A program made the translations under genes and the position numbers. This document shows positions 45,328-57,593 of a stretch of DNA of 64,000 nt, piece after piece. How positions within the stretch are numbered: the stretch's first letter is position 1; each line of letters begins with the position of its first letter. This DNA comes from Verticillium longisporum (taxonomy: Eukaryota; Ascomycota; Sordariomycetes; Glomerellales; Plectosphaerellaceae). The stretch lies in NCBI GenBank assembly GCA_019188255.1, contig JAETXT010000007.1, forward strand, positions 248,001-312,000, in the 5' to 3' direction. The notes under the pieces were generated by a model. It was not told where the DNA came from. It was given only the letters and a program-made list of their open reading frames with translations, and did not search any database.

Positions 45328-46956
45328 CGGGGGTATGCGAGACAGCGCAGCGAGGCGAAGCGAATCGATGCGAGGACGTCAGCGAGGCCGAAGGGTGGAG
45401 GTAGGAGGTGTCGTCGTCGTGGTCGCGGGGTCTCGGCGGACTGGGACGAGCGTTCAAGGTTTCCTTTCTGGGTCTTGTTTTTGCCCCTTTGAATTAAGAC
45501 TTTTGCCGGCGCCTGGTGAACTCAAGTGACGATGGGCGAAGCGGGCTGGTTTGCCTCGCAGAGACGGGATCGGCGACCGTATTGGCAGGGTCAAGGGTGG
45601 AGGAACGGACCGGTGGGGGAGGCTCCTATAGAAGCGTGAGGCTGTCGGGGACGACTGTCTGGAGCGGGATGCGCTGTCAGCGTTTCTCGCTTATCCAAGT
45701 TTGGAGGCAAGCTGACGGCGTCAGGAGGGGGGATGCATGAGGGATGGGGTGATGGGAGGATGGAGCCCACTGCAAATCGACAGAGGCAAACGTCAAGACT
45801 ATTGGTGACGAATGACAGATCGCTCGTCGTCGGACTTGATAATTGGTCAGGTGGGGGAAGGACGCTGTTCGCGACGTACCTGGGGATGGCCTATCACGAG
45901 GGCATTCGACGAAGCAGCTTGACTCAATGAACCGACTGGGCAATCTGGAGTGACGACTGATGGCAAGATGATGCGAGTTGGACGGCGCAGGTTGCAGATG
46001 GATGGTGCAGAAGGATCCAAGGCATGTGGTACAGGTGTGACGAGATTCGCGAAATTTGCATTCGAAGACGAGAAAGTAACTCCAGCGTGTTTCGTTTCGA
46101 GTCACCGAAGGGGACCTTAGCCAACGCCTACGAGGACCCTTGGCTGGCTGCTGTGCTACAAGTACCTAATGAGAGAGAGGTGGCTTCTGGAACGATCGCG
46201 CATGGGCGGCCAATGGGTCATATCACCGCCAGCTGGTGCCAGCGGTCATCCGTTTTAGAGATCTGACAAACCCATCATCCTTGCCAACAGTAGCAGCCAA
46301 CACAGAGAGGGGGGGGCTGTTCACTCGGCGGAATTTTAAGTAAGCTGGTTATTTGGAAAAAAATCATTTGAAATCGGAATCGCTTCTCTGATCATTCAGT
46401 GTTGTCACATGTTATTATCATGCTCGGATCCTGATGCCGTCCATTGCGAGGTGAGGTGGCCGAAAGCTGCAACCTGCTACAGCCTCCATGCCCAGTAAAG
46501 CCTGGCCATTACAGTGGACTTGCATCGTCTTAGCGTCCTAAGCACAGCTTGGGGACAAGCTCATTACATCATCAGCATATCCTAGGGCCGGCATCTCGAA
46601 AAATGGAATCCCAAGCACAGGATACTAGTCACTAAGTACATCATCTCCGTCGCAAGCCCAGAGTTCCCGGGTTCCAGCCTTCAAACACTCCCATTTGCCA
46701 CTATTTGCAATTACCGGTAAGTGCGTCCTGCTTCGATCCACTCTCCGGCCCATGTGTGCTTCGGAGGCTCAAGGGACCGATTGCGCCATCCACGCTTCAA
46801 GCCGAGTCGAGACGAGTACCTGACAAATCCCCGTGCAGCTCACCCTCCCATCGCCGTCACGATCTTCGGAGCCCCTCCACTAAGAGACTTGTGCCGCATA
46901 TATATCCACCGTACCGCGGCCACCTGCGTCGCCAACACGTCTACCCCTCCAAACCA
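45328..46956. other. Divergent intergenic region between the BAG and glutaredoxin genes
   Basis: Promoter sequence for both genes. Open frames are short and without recognisable domains. Confidence 0.5.
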
Positions 46957-47391
46957 ATGTCCTTCTTCCGCCGCTTCTTCTCTGCCGCACCAGCCATCAA
47001 CATGTCGCAAGCCAAGGAAACCGTCCAGAAGTACATCGACGACAACGCCGTCGTCGTCTTCTCCAAGACCTACTGCCCATACTGCAAGGCCACCAAGCAG
47101 ACCCTCAAGGACCTCGGCGCTGACTTCCTGACCGTCGAGCTCGACACCCGAGGTATGTACTCCTGATTCGCGGATCTTTCGCGTTCCCTCTGCAAGATCA
47201 TCGTGCTAACAACCAATCCAGACGATGGTGCTGCCCTCCAGGACGCCCTCGAAGAGATCTCCGGCCAGCGCAGCGTGCCGAACAACTACATCTCCAAGAA
47301 GCACATTGGCGGCAACTCCGACCTGCAGACCCTGTCCAAGAATGGCCAGCTGAAGAAGCTCGTCCAGGCGGCCAACGCCATCAAGGCGTAA
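46957..47391 (+). CDS. Dithiol glutaredoxin
   Basis: Glutathione-dependent disulfide oxidoreductase. Two exons: 46957-47152 and 47222-47391 (intron GTATGT...CCAG, phase 1), 121 aa. Active site TYCPYC (Cys about 40 and 43), cis-Pro segment RSVPNNYI, and glutathione-binding IGGNSDLQTL. The start at 46957 (MSFFRRFFSAAPAINM) adds a short basic/hydrophobic leader that could direct part of the protein to mitochondria; an internal ATG at 47002 (MSQAKETV) would give the cytosolic form, as in yeast Grx2. SVPNN replaces the more usual TVPN-I/F. Convergent with the AIM18-like gene, whose stop is 230 bp away. Confidence 0.93.
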
Positions 47392-47622
47392 GAACGTCTT
47401 TCTCAGCCGTACAGTCCCTGGGTCGGCGCTGATGGAGGTCCCAAGATCGAAACTATAATATGAGCAGTAGAGAGCACCTCGCTCCTCGTAGCAGATGCTT
47501 GGAATGTGTGGAATAGACTCAAGATATCCTTCAACCATGCTGCCGTGCCATTGACATGTTGTACATTTCTTTCACCTGGTTCTCGTGCAACCTCTTTCTG
47601 AATAAACTTCATACATCCACTG

Positions 47623-48793
47623 TTACAGCACCTGCGTCGCAACAGTGCCGACCGGCCGCTCCACAAACTCCATGACGCCCTCAATGATGTTTTCCTCGCC
47701 ACCTCGGACGCAACCTTCTTGCCGGCGAGGTAGTTCAACCACAGCAGCCTCGACACGCGCTCGTCCTCGACCCGTCCCACGGGCTGCCTGCCCTTGCCGT
47801 CGTCGTACAGCACGTCCAGCGCGCCCCTGTCGTCCCGTAGCATCAGCAGCTCTCGCGTCTTCGGCAGCTTGCCGCGGTTGAAGATGGCCTTGAGCGTGCG
47901 CACCGACTCGCCAAAGGCCTCGTCGCCAAACTCCTGCGGACTGGGGTTCGAGCGCGTCTGCACGGCGCGGACAAAGGCGTCGCGTAGGTGGTGGAAGTCG
48001 GTGTCGCGGACGGGCACGATGCGGAAGGCACTGCGGCACTGGAGGTCCTGCAGCAGCGCCGTCCACGTGGCCTCGCTCTCGGCCGGGTCGAGGAGGGACT
48101 GGCGCAGCGTGTCGCGCTCTGACGGGATGAGGGTCGAGGCGATGGGGTTGACCTTTTTCACGAGGTGGTGTTGCAGCTTGGCAATGTCGGCTGTCGCAAC
48201 GTAGAAGCCGACAATGTAGACGCCGATCGAGAGGAAGCTGACAGTGCGCAGGCCGAGACCGACGAGGGTGTACTCGACGCCGGCGTCGTCTTGGACCGTC
48301 GCGGCGATGGGCTGAGCGGCCTGGCTCGCATCGCGGGAGGAGGGCACTTCGAGGTGGCGCGGAAAGTCGGGAACGGTGCTGTTGCCCGTGGGCACAATCT
48401 CATATCCGTCCTCGTCATGTACGACCACCTTGCGCTTGACGCCGCCGTCGGTCGTGAACGTCTCCGAGGGTACGGTGGGGGCGTCGAGTTGTGTGACTCC
48501 CGCCGCGGGCTCGCCGGCCGCCTTGCGCTTCTTGTTGTTCTCTGCCTGAATGGCCTTGTAGGCTTTGTACCCGTGAATACTATGCCAATGGCACCGGCGA
48601 GGGCGCCGGCCGCGAGGAAGTAGGTACGGTCGCGGTCGTAGTCGTTGCGAGCGCGGGAAAGGCGACCAATGTCCAGTCGTTCGAGGGGCCGTGATGCGTC
48701 GCGGGCACGGAGGAAGGTTCGGCGAGGGGCACTGCGGGTGTTCGTGCGAGCGGCAGCCCGAGGAAGGGCGTGGAGAGGGGCGCTGCGCATCAT
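47623..48793 (-). CDS. aim18: AIM18-like mitochondrial protein (chalcone isomerase fold), two frame breaks
   Basis: Altered-inheritance-of-mitochondria 18 family; the fold is chalcone-isomerase-like but the yeast protein is not known to be an isomerase. ATG at 48793 opens an Arg/Ala-rich mitochondrial presequence (MMRSAPLHALPRAAART), then a membrane segment (TYFLAAGALAGAIGIVF). The domain includes LVGLGLRTVSFLSIGVYIVGFY, DLQCRSAFRIVPVRDTDF, VEDERVSRLLWLNYL and the C-terminus EFVERPVGTVATQVL. Two one-base deletions are needed to read it through: near 48570 (GGG, where GYKAYKAIQAEN follows) and near 47701 (before GEENIIEGVM). Both are in G runs of the coding strand. As written the product is split into three frames. 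Likely sequence error; otherwise a decayed copy. Confidence 0.84.
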
Positions 48794-51700
48794 GATGGGC
48801 TTAATCGGAGGGTGTCAAACAAGATGTGAGAGGAGAATTGTTCCAGTAACAGTGGGCAAGAACGGTTCCAGGGCAAGTAAAGAGGTCCGTCGTAAAGTCC
48901 CGAGCCGCATCGGAAAATAGGTGGAAAGGGCCCGCTGAGGTGGTGTGACAGTCGTGCTAATGGATGGCGATTCGAAAGCTTGGGCAGACAAGCTCTTCCC
49001 GTTTCGATGATCCACGCATCGTCGAATGGACGGGGCCCTTGCCGAATGACGTCGTGGTCATGTGATCTTGAATAACATTTACCACCCTCAGCCCCAACAC
49101 GATCAACATCGCTGGCATCGCTTCCCTGTGACGAGGTCCATGGACTCGAAGAATGCGTTCCCTAGAGGAGGGTTATGGGTCTGAAGTTTTTTTTATTTTT
49201 TCTTGGGGGGGAGGCATTGTCCAAATGTTCAAAATCTCAAGCGATACCCAAATATCCTGCATATTCAACACCAATCATGAACGCATCAAGATCAGTGACT
49301 CTCAAAAGACCCTTGGAAGCAGCACGCATTCTTGTGGTTTGATAAGTTTCCTGCTTCTCTTAAGGCCAGGTGCTTGGTCATGTACAATTCCGACAGATAT
49401 GTACAAGTCGTGGAGGTTGACTAAATGTATAGCTATCGTCCTACGTCTTGGGATGACTACACCAACTGATCCATTTTGCAATGACTGTTAAATCCTATTG
49501 AGTCTACTCAACCGTGCCCCCAAACCAATTTCCCTGAGCTTCCGATTAAAAACTCGCCTTTACAGGTGAGCAGGATCGGGCAGCTATGAGGTCGCTGACA
49601 TCTTCCCGGCGTTCAACGTCTATGGACATTCTTGTGATACACTGCCTGACACAACCAAAGACACCAAGAGTTTTTTTGGTTTTCCTCTTCTCTTATTCTT
49701 CAATTATTACATTAAACAACCATAAACATATGAACAACCGTCATATATGTCGAGCAAATCAGGGACTTTGAGACAATGACTTTTAGACACAATCATCAGT
49801 CGACTGGATCGGATACAATTGGTTTGACGTTCCCGCAACATGAAACTAGACTAGTGCCGGCTTAGTCAATCACTTGAAGGAAGCTTGAAGTATAAGTCTT
49901 TCAGGTCTGGCAGACGGTCAAGTTTTGGACGATGAGGATTATTTGATCCAGGCCATTGATTGTCATCCTCGTTGCACATTAGGCATGGGAGACTATGAAA
50001 ACGTCAGGTTTGCTATCTATTTTACGGAACTAATATGCTTCAGAGCCAATGTAAGAGTCGATCTAGATTTTACGTGTTGAAGATGTGTGACCAGTGTTGA
50101 TGCTACGAAAACACTTTGATCAAGAACACATCGGCGACCTTGATTCAATCTGATTTCGGGAGCATGGAGTGTAATAACTTGGACTAGGTGTATGTAAAGT
50201 AAGTTTCACATCGAATTCTGACGACAGACCCCGCATTCACCTGTAAGAATCGCAATCTCCAGCTTAACGACATTCGATTGCAGTCCATCTCTCCATGGGG
50301 ACCAGATACCTGTCATCGCTCAGACGGGTTAGCGTATCCGTAAAAGGCCTAGCGCCACTGATTGCACCTCGCAGTCGTCTCACGATGGAGTCGCCGGTCG
50401 GGAAACACAGATGTCGAGGCCAATAGAGATGACCCCTCATGTGGCTTGACTGGTGGCGGTTCGTCGAGGCCTCCACGGCGTTGCATCCAGGCAACTGGGC
50501 TGAGCTGATCCCAATGTCGATCTGGTCGGCATTCTGCATGTAAACATGCCTTGGAATCCCCAACGGATACTGAAGGCGAGTGTTGAAACATGCGCAGTCA
50601 AGAAAAGAAAGACCACTCGTCACTCCAAGTGGTCGCTGGAAGTGCAGTTATCGGACTCGGGCGGGCAGAATTGGCGTCTTACTAAAGTCTACCTACCGCG
50701 GATACATGTACGACATTCGAAGCAAGAGTCGCATTAAAAATCGTCATGGAGATGCTGGACATACCCTGACAGCTCGAATCTAAGCCTCCACCTCGTCTGC
50801 ACTCTGGCGGGACGGCATGACCTGGAACAGTCGTCCCAAAGCAGAGGCTCGTGATGCGTAAACAGGTGACAGCCGGATCCAAACATGACACCCCCCCCTT
50901 GAGACATGGGCCCTTCTTCCGTCATCGTCAAAATGCTCAGCAGCCTGACTGACCTGCTGACGGATGCTAGATAGATAGTCATAGTCCCAATGCGCTGCAA
51001 GCACGTCTGCTGGTGGCTGCCCTTGCAGTCGCCTCCCTTTCCAACGCTGCTAAGTAGGCCGGACCGACCTGCTTTGGCCAGGTGCGGGCGGCCAGTGTGG
51101 AGCGCAGTTGCTTCGATCCGACGGTGAGGGAGCAGGCGCCCTTCCTGTCTCGGCGTGGCCGGTGCCACTGTCATTGCCCCTGCCCTTGCGCCGCTTACCA
51201 AGTCCCTTGCCTTTACCGACCCGTCAATACGTACTTCTCGCTGGAATCTAGATTGCACTTACTCGCTGACCCCGGAATTTGGTACCGATCGTATAATTTC
51301 CATCTTTAGGCGAGAGGAAGTGGTCAAAATGAAAACAATCACCAGAAAATCCGTGGCCATCTAATTTGCCATTCGAGGACCATAGCTCTCTTCTCCTGGC
51401 CAGGCCAGATGCATCTGCACTAAAGGCACCACTGATTGTGATTCACTGTGTTCCAGCCTGCACCTCAGGAGATCAACAAAGAGCACATAGTGTACGTACC
51501 ACCCATTAGTGGACGCGAGGCTGAGGAGAGCCCCACGTGTGTCGCCCGGGCGTTTACCCACTGACTCCGCCAGGTTTCGCCTGCCGTCCCTCTTCCTGGC
51601 AACACCACACAGCCCAACCCACGATCTCTCCCGTACGACTCATCTTCTTTCTGAATAGAGAGCTCAGAAGCTTCTGGTCCCGACACCTCTGACCACCGAT

Positions 51701-51952
51701 AACCCAAAGGCAACGAGAGTTAACCAACCTCGCGCCCGCTACTTCGTACGTGCAGCTATCCCTGACGACAAATACCGATTTCTCGATTCCCCCTCACCTT
51801 GCCTCGTCTGGACACCGACAGCCCCGAACCATCCACGACCTCGACATCTTCTTGGCGTGTTATCCTCATTAGGACGTCCTTTTTTCTTCGGCTTCCGGAT
51901 CGCTCGTCTAGTCTGGCTGGCATTTGATTGCCGCCACCCGATTTTGCCCATT
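48794..51952. other. 3.2-kb intergenic region before GRR1
   Basis: No gene supported. It contains an A/T-rich stretch around 49.2-50.2 kb and the GRR1 leader (from about 51.6 kb), which is pyrimidine-rich with several ATGs in other frames. No RNA gene recognised. Confidence 0.5.
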
Positions 51953-54470
51953 ATGCGGCCATCGGCTCCATCCCTCGATATGATAGCCGCCCAGTCATCG
52001 GGCAGCGGTGGCGCGCCCCTCCACCCCGAAGACTCTCGATCGTCTTCCTCGACAAACTCGCCTGCTCCGGCTGATAACGAAGAGTCCGACTTTTTCCACG
52101 GCGGAAACGATTCTGTATCCTCCCTCGGCGTACCAAATATCGAGGACATGCAGGTCAGCGACGTGGATGACGAGTGTCTCACTGGCATAGCCCTGCTGCC
52201 TAACGAGATCATCATCAGCGTCTTTGCCAAGCTGAACACCACATCCGACCTATTTCATTGTATGCTGGTCAGCAAGCGTTGGGCCAAGAATGCTGTCGAT
52301 CTATTATGGCATCGCCCCGCCTGCACCAACTGGAGGAACCCCTCGTCCATCTGACAGACCATGCAGCTGAAGAACCAATTCTCCGCTTACCGCGACTTTA
52401 TCAAGGGACTGAACCTTGCTACCAGCGGCCTCGCTGATAAGAACAACGATGGCAGCGTTATTCCGCTCTCCGTCAGCAGCCGCATCGAGCGCCTCACGCT
52501 GACGAACTGCCGCAACCTGACCGACCAAGGCCTTGTGCCCCTCGTTGAGAACGCCACGGCTCTCCTGGCTTTAGATGTTTCGGGAGACGAGAACATCACG
52601 GATGCCTCTATTCGAACCATCGCTCAGTACTGCAAGCGGCCCCAGGGCCTTAATTTTTCCGGCTGCCGCCACATCACGAACGAGAGCATGATCGCTCTAG
52701 CAGAGAGCTGCAGATACATCAAGAGAGTAAGCCCACCCTGCTTTGCCCATTCATCGCTTACCCGCCCGAGATGGACGCTAATCTCTGTGTTTCACAGCTT
52801 AAACTCAACGAGTGCGCCCAGCTGCAGGATGTCGCTATCCAAGCATTCGCCGAGAACTGCCCTAACATCCTCGAGATCGACCTTCACCAGTGCAACCAAA
52901 TCCAAAATGAGCCCATCACTGCGTTGGTCGCCAAGGGCCAGTCCCTCCGCGAGCTGCGCCTGGCTGGCTGTGATTTGATTGATGATCAGGCCTTCCTGAA
53001 CCTGCCCCTCGGCAAGACATATGATCACTTGCGTATCCTAGACCTGACTTCGTGCGCTCGCCTGACTGATGCCGCCGTGAGCAAGATCATCGAAGCCGCG
53101 CCTCGTCTTCGTAATCTGGTCCTGGCTAAGTGCCGCAACATCACCGATGTCGCCGTACATGCCATCGCAAAGCTGGGTAAGAACTTGCATTATCTGCACC
53201 TGGGTCACTGCGGCCACATCACAGACGAGGCTGTAAAAACCCTCGTGGCGCACTGCAATAGGATACGATATATCGATCTCGGATGCTGCACGCTTCTGAC
53301 CGATGATTCCGTCGTTCGCCTCGCCCAGTTGCCCAAGCTCAAGCGTATCGGCCTCGTCAAGTGCAGTAGTATCACAGATGAGTCCGTATTCGCGCTTGCC
53401 CGCGCTAATCACCGCCCCCGGGCTCGCCGCGACGCCTATGGTGCTGTCATCGGCGAAGAGTACTACGCGTCCAGCCTGGAGCGTGTTCACCTCAGCTATT
53501 GCACCAACCTTACCCTCAAAGTGAGTTGATATGGGACAACCTAAAAAATAATACCTGTACTGACAGTTCGCAGAGCATTATTAAGCTACTCAACTACTGC
53601 CCTCGACTTACCCACCTTAGTCTGACGGGCGTCACCGCTTTCTTGAGAGAGGAATTCAGTAAATTCTGCCGACCTCCACCGTCAGGTAAGTTTTCGACCG
53701 TCATACTTGTCAATCAGTTTGCTGACATTTTTGTTTCTTTCAGAATTTACTGAACATCAGCGTGGCGTCTTCTGCGTCTTCTCAGGCGCTGGCGTGTCTC
53801 GTCTTCGCGACTACGTCAACACGGACGATGAGTACGCATCGTTGAGAGAGTGGCCCCTCCGGTTCCAACGCAGCCACGCGCCGTCGGCCTCCCGCATGGC
53901 AGACTCTCATACCAGTTCCCAGATGAGGCCCAACGTCGGTGGCAGCTCCACATTGCTTGGTATCGAGGGTCCCTACGGCGAGATTGACGAGCAAGAGCGT
54001 GAAGGTACTGAAGAAGAAGAGGTCTTGGATGCCGACGGCAACGAGGTAGGGGCTGATAACCAGCCTCCGACGATGAACGCGCAAAACTTGGTCAATGGCA
54101 ACGCTGCTGCTGGCGTTCCTCCGGCTCCCCCAGTCATCCCGTGCCATCTGCCAACATGCCGACCCCACCGCCCAGCTACCAAGTCCCTCCGCACAACCAA
54201 GCCAATCCGGCGACGTTTCAGCACATCATGAATGCGGTCGCCCACCCGAGACCATCGCAGCCAACGGCCGTTATCGAATACGATTCTGCAGGTCTCCGCT
54301 CGGCTTCATCTTCACTCCCCGCAACGATGATCTCGCCCCAAGGTACCAATGCCGGGCAGAGCCATTCGACTGGTCGGCAGGCGTCACCCCTAGGGGCAAG
54401 CACCGCCTCGTTGACCAGCCCTCACAACCACGGCAGTGGAAGCAGCTCTCAGACTGGACCTGCTCCTTGA
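51953..54470 (+). CDS. grr1: GRR1-type F-box/LRR protein, with in-frame TGA and one frame break
   Basis: Substrate receptor of an SCF ubiquitin ligase, linked in yeasts to glucose sensing and G1 cyclin turnover. Exons: 51953-52726, 52798-53520, 53574-53685 and 53744-54470; junctions keep frame. F-box about residues 78-120 (LLPNEIIISVFAKLNTTSDL), then a series of Cys-containing LRRs (RLTLTNCRNLTDQGL, HLGHCGHITDEAV and others), then the family's EFTEHQRGVFCVFSGAG block and a Ser/Pro-rich tail. Two defects: TGA at 52352-52354, where relatives read Cys (ICQT), just after the F-box; and a missing base in CCCCC at 54127-54131, after which the frame PSHPVPSANMPTPPPSYQ continues to TGA at 54470. Without repair, the first gives a 133-residue product. 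Start chosen as the first ATG of the frame; an upstream GTG extends it. Confidence 0.9.
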
Positions 54471-56135
54471 CTGGTGCGCATCAAGGCCCATCAGACTGGA
54501 CGAGGAGCGACATGATGTACGATTTTATGCGAAATGCTTAGTCTTTACGGCGACTTGCGCGACGAAGCCCCCTTTCGGAGGGACCAGACTTTACAGACAG
54601 AGATACCCGGATTAAGCGGCAATGAAAGGTTTACGGAGACAGGGTCCGTGGGTAGACGGGCCTCACAAGGACACGGTGTGGAGTGGCACGAGGCAATACG
54701 GGAGACATGGACTCGCGCGAGCGTTGAGCGCAGCGATATTTGGAGCAGCACAAACTGCTATGGCGTTATCGGACAGGGTGTGCTTGGTCTGCATGGTGAT
54801 GACCCGATTTAGCGTTTGTAGGACCGTTGTTGTATCCCTCGAGGCTGATCTCATTTCAGCCGAAGGCATGCCTCGACGGGAATACCTCGACGGCAGTCTG
54901 GTTTTGTTTACCTGATTTTCTTTACACTAGCCATGGGCTGTAGCAATCGGTCTGCGGCTTGACGAAGATTGCAAGCTGAAGCGGGCGTGACATATATCGT
55001 GATGCGGGTGCCGCATGACTGGTTCGACGTGAGACCAATTCATATCAATTCTTGGTCACCGCTGTCATTTAGTCGCACAAGTCTGTATCTACTGACGTGC
55101 GGAGACTGCGTATTGTTATTCCAGTCGGGACGGCAAAACACGACCCACCATTTTTAGCCATAACTTGTCTTCATTTTGGGTTTCGGCGCCCAACAATCCC
55201 TCTCACACCCCCAATACCAACCAAGTTGATCCGCCGGCTCTATTTGTGCCGTTCCAATGCTAGCCCTCAAGCAAGTCTCCTAATGAGCCTGGAGAGAGTA
55301 CGAAATGCCACAGTCCAGCGTTCATCATGCCTCTACCGCACGACACCAGACTCTCCAGCGCCTGCGCCCGCAGGACCCCATGCTCGGCTTGGTTATCACC
55401 CAGCACACCCATGATAGCTCAAGCTGCGATACCACAGGGGTCTCAAGCCTGGGCATGGCGGACGCGCGCCGATGCGGATTGCTTGCGATAGCCTCTGACC
55501 GAGATACGTTGCCGCCAAGGCGGACACCCAGACTCACCAAGTCATGGACTACCCAAGGAGAGCTCGTCGCCGCAGACTTGAAGCCAGAGGTTTGCGGACA
55601 TTTTGCAGGAGCGGCGGCAGGAGGCAAACATGGTCTTGTCCGGAGAGGAAGAATAGGCCGGTATGTTCAATATGGTGAGGGCGATACTTCCCTTCGGACT
55701 GAACAGCGGCCTGGTGCTCAGCAGTTTTTGAATCATGCTGGATGAGGAAACAAGCCCATCAGGCTTGATTGACCACACTCGCAGAAGCCGCCGACGGCAT
55801 ATCTCGAATCGCAGTTGGAAGGCATCGCTATTCACCCAGTCGAGCCACCTCTTCAGCTGTACGAGGGCTGCCTGAACCTCAGCACCTCCGACGCCGTATT
55901 CCAGGTGCCAACCAAGACAGTACCTACCTGGACTGACCATCACACCAGTCACAGCACGCAGCAGCCTGAGTACACGACCACGAAAAGAACGAATATCTTC
56001 GATAAGAACGAATGTCTTCGATTGCCATTGAACATAGACCATCCTATCAGTGATCCAATTCAGCTGCAACACGCTCGGCATGCCAGCATCGAGACCGTGT
56101 GCCAGGCATGACACGCTGAGCAACCTCTCACAACC
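54471..56135. other. Convergent 3' region between GRR1 and the gene at 57.6 kb
   Basis: No gene supported. A 19-bp tandem pair lies at 55985-56022. Confidence 0.55.
55985..56022. repeat. 19-bp tandem duplication
   Basis: Two adjacent copies (55985-56003 and 56004-56022) beginning AAGAACGAAT differ at one position. No function apparent. Confidence 0.85.
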
Positions 56136-57593
56136 CTAATAGGTACAATAACCGCAATATCCACAACTCTCTGTGCATGCAGTGAAGTCGTCGTCATTCT
56201 CAACCCACCTCAACTCAACCCCCTCATCATCCGCCCCGTCAGCGTTGTCTTTGTTCCCAATTCCGCTGTCATCGCCGTCGCCTGCCAACCAGGCCTTCCA
56301 TCGCGCCTCACAACCCGAGGACAGCACGCCTGGCAGCCCAACCGTCTGTTCCCTCACGTGTATGGCCATTTCTCCTTCGTCGCGCGTGATCTCGAGTCTC
56401 CCATCGTGTCTCTCACGGGCGAGGACGAGCACCCGACGCAGCAGCACGGCAAGGAGACCCAAAGGCTCTGCAGACGCAGCGTCCCATTCGGAAAGGCGAG
56501 AACGGACGTCGCGAATGGTCACATTCTTGAAGACGCCACTCGTGTGGTGTGCAATGATAAAGTTTGGCGTCTGGCAGAGGTAGAGGCGGGGTAGCTCTTT
56601 GGCGAGATGGTCCACATCCATGCTCTTGATGGAGCGAGTTTTGAGATCAAACATTGCCCTCTGGGGAATGGCCCGGCCGGCTGGTTTGATGGTCAGGGGT
56701 CCATCTACGGGAATGGCGGGGGAGATGGCGGCTGTTGAGAGGCTCGCAGCTAGGTCCTCCACGCGCGAGTGCCCTGAGGTGACTGTTGTCGACTCCTCGG
56801 CAGCCAGGCTGGCTAGTCCGGTCCTTGTGGCTGCGGCTTTGTCTGCGAGCGCGGACAGGTAACCGTCGCTTCATGTCGTACGAGACAGCGCAGACCGCCG
56901 AAACAGTAGCTCAGTATCCGCTGGTGCGATGCCGAGCCTCGAGCCTCGCGGTTCAAGGTTGTGTACGCATCAGGAAACGTATGACCGTACCCACGTATGT
57001 CGTCAATGGTCTCTTTGGGTGACTTTTCACGGCGGATCAAGTGAACGATGGAACCCACGACGTTGACGAGCATGCGAAACGCCTTATCATCACCACTCGT
57101 AAAGCGGAGGAGGTTGCCCAGGGTGCTGCCGCACGCGACGATGTCGATGGGCGTTGACGAGACGGCGGCAAGAGATGGCCGTGTAAGAAGGATGGACTCG
57201 ATGGCTGGCTCCATCGGGCGCAAAGGCAAGCGACTGGCATTCCGATCTCGGTAGAAGACCCCTGAATCTTCCTTGAGTTGGGGAGGCTTGGAAGGGGGAT
57301 CCCACCGAGGAGGCAAAGCCGGGGATGATGATCGTAGGTTTGGGTTTGTCGAGCCAATTGTACGATGCGACAAGCTGACAATCGGATACTCGTGCTTTCT
57401 CGACAGGCATGGCATTGTCTTTGGCTAGTTTCGCGACCGAAACGCAGGCGATCTCGGGCCCAAGTGGCAGGGGAGGATAGCTTGGTGTTGGTGAGGCGAG
57501 CGGCATGGATGGACCCCGACGCCAGCCATATCGGCCGCGGTTTGCTCCCCGGCCTCTGAAGTTTGAGCCGTAGCCTCTCTGACTAGCTGACAT
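56136..57593 (-). CDS. Conserved fungal protein of unknown function, two frame breaks
   Basis: ATG at 57593. The N-terminus is Gly/Arg-rich (RGYGSNFRGRGANRGRYG), like RNA-binding RGG tails. It continues VSDCQLVASYNWLDKPKPTI and, after a frame change, PPRWDPPSKPPQLKEDSGVF, VACGSTLGNLLRF, DIRGYGHTFPDAYTT and FGGLRCLVRHE. I recall this core from fungal proteins often auto-labelled geranylgeranyl pyrophosphate synthetase; no prenyl-transferase Asp-rich motif is visible, so that label should not be trusted. Two breaks: near 57321-57324 (one C too many, or two too few, in the coding strand) and near 56868 (one G missing, GEG-type reading HEGDGYL expected). The rest (LAKELPRLYLCQTPNFI...FKNVTIRDVR) is in frame to the stop at 56136. 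No signal peptide. Confidence 0.76.

Noticed and set aside
56136..57593. Calling the 57.6-kb gene a geranylgeranyl pyrophosphate synthase
   Set aside because: That label is a common automatic one for this family, but no Asp-rich prenyltransferase motif is visible.
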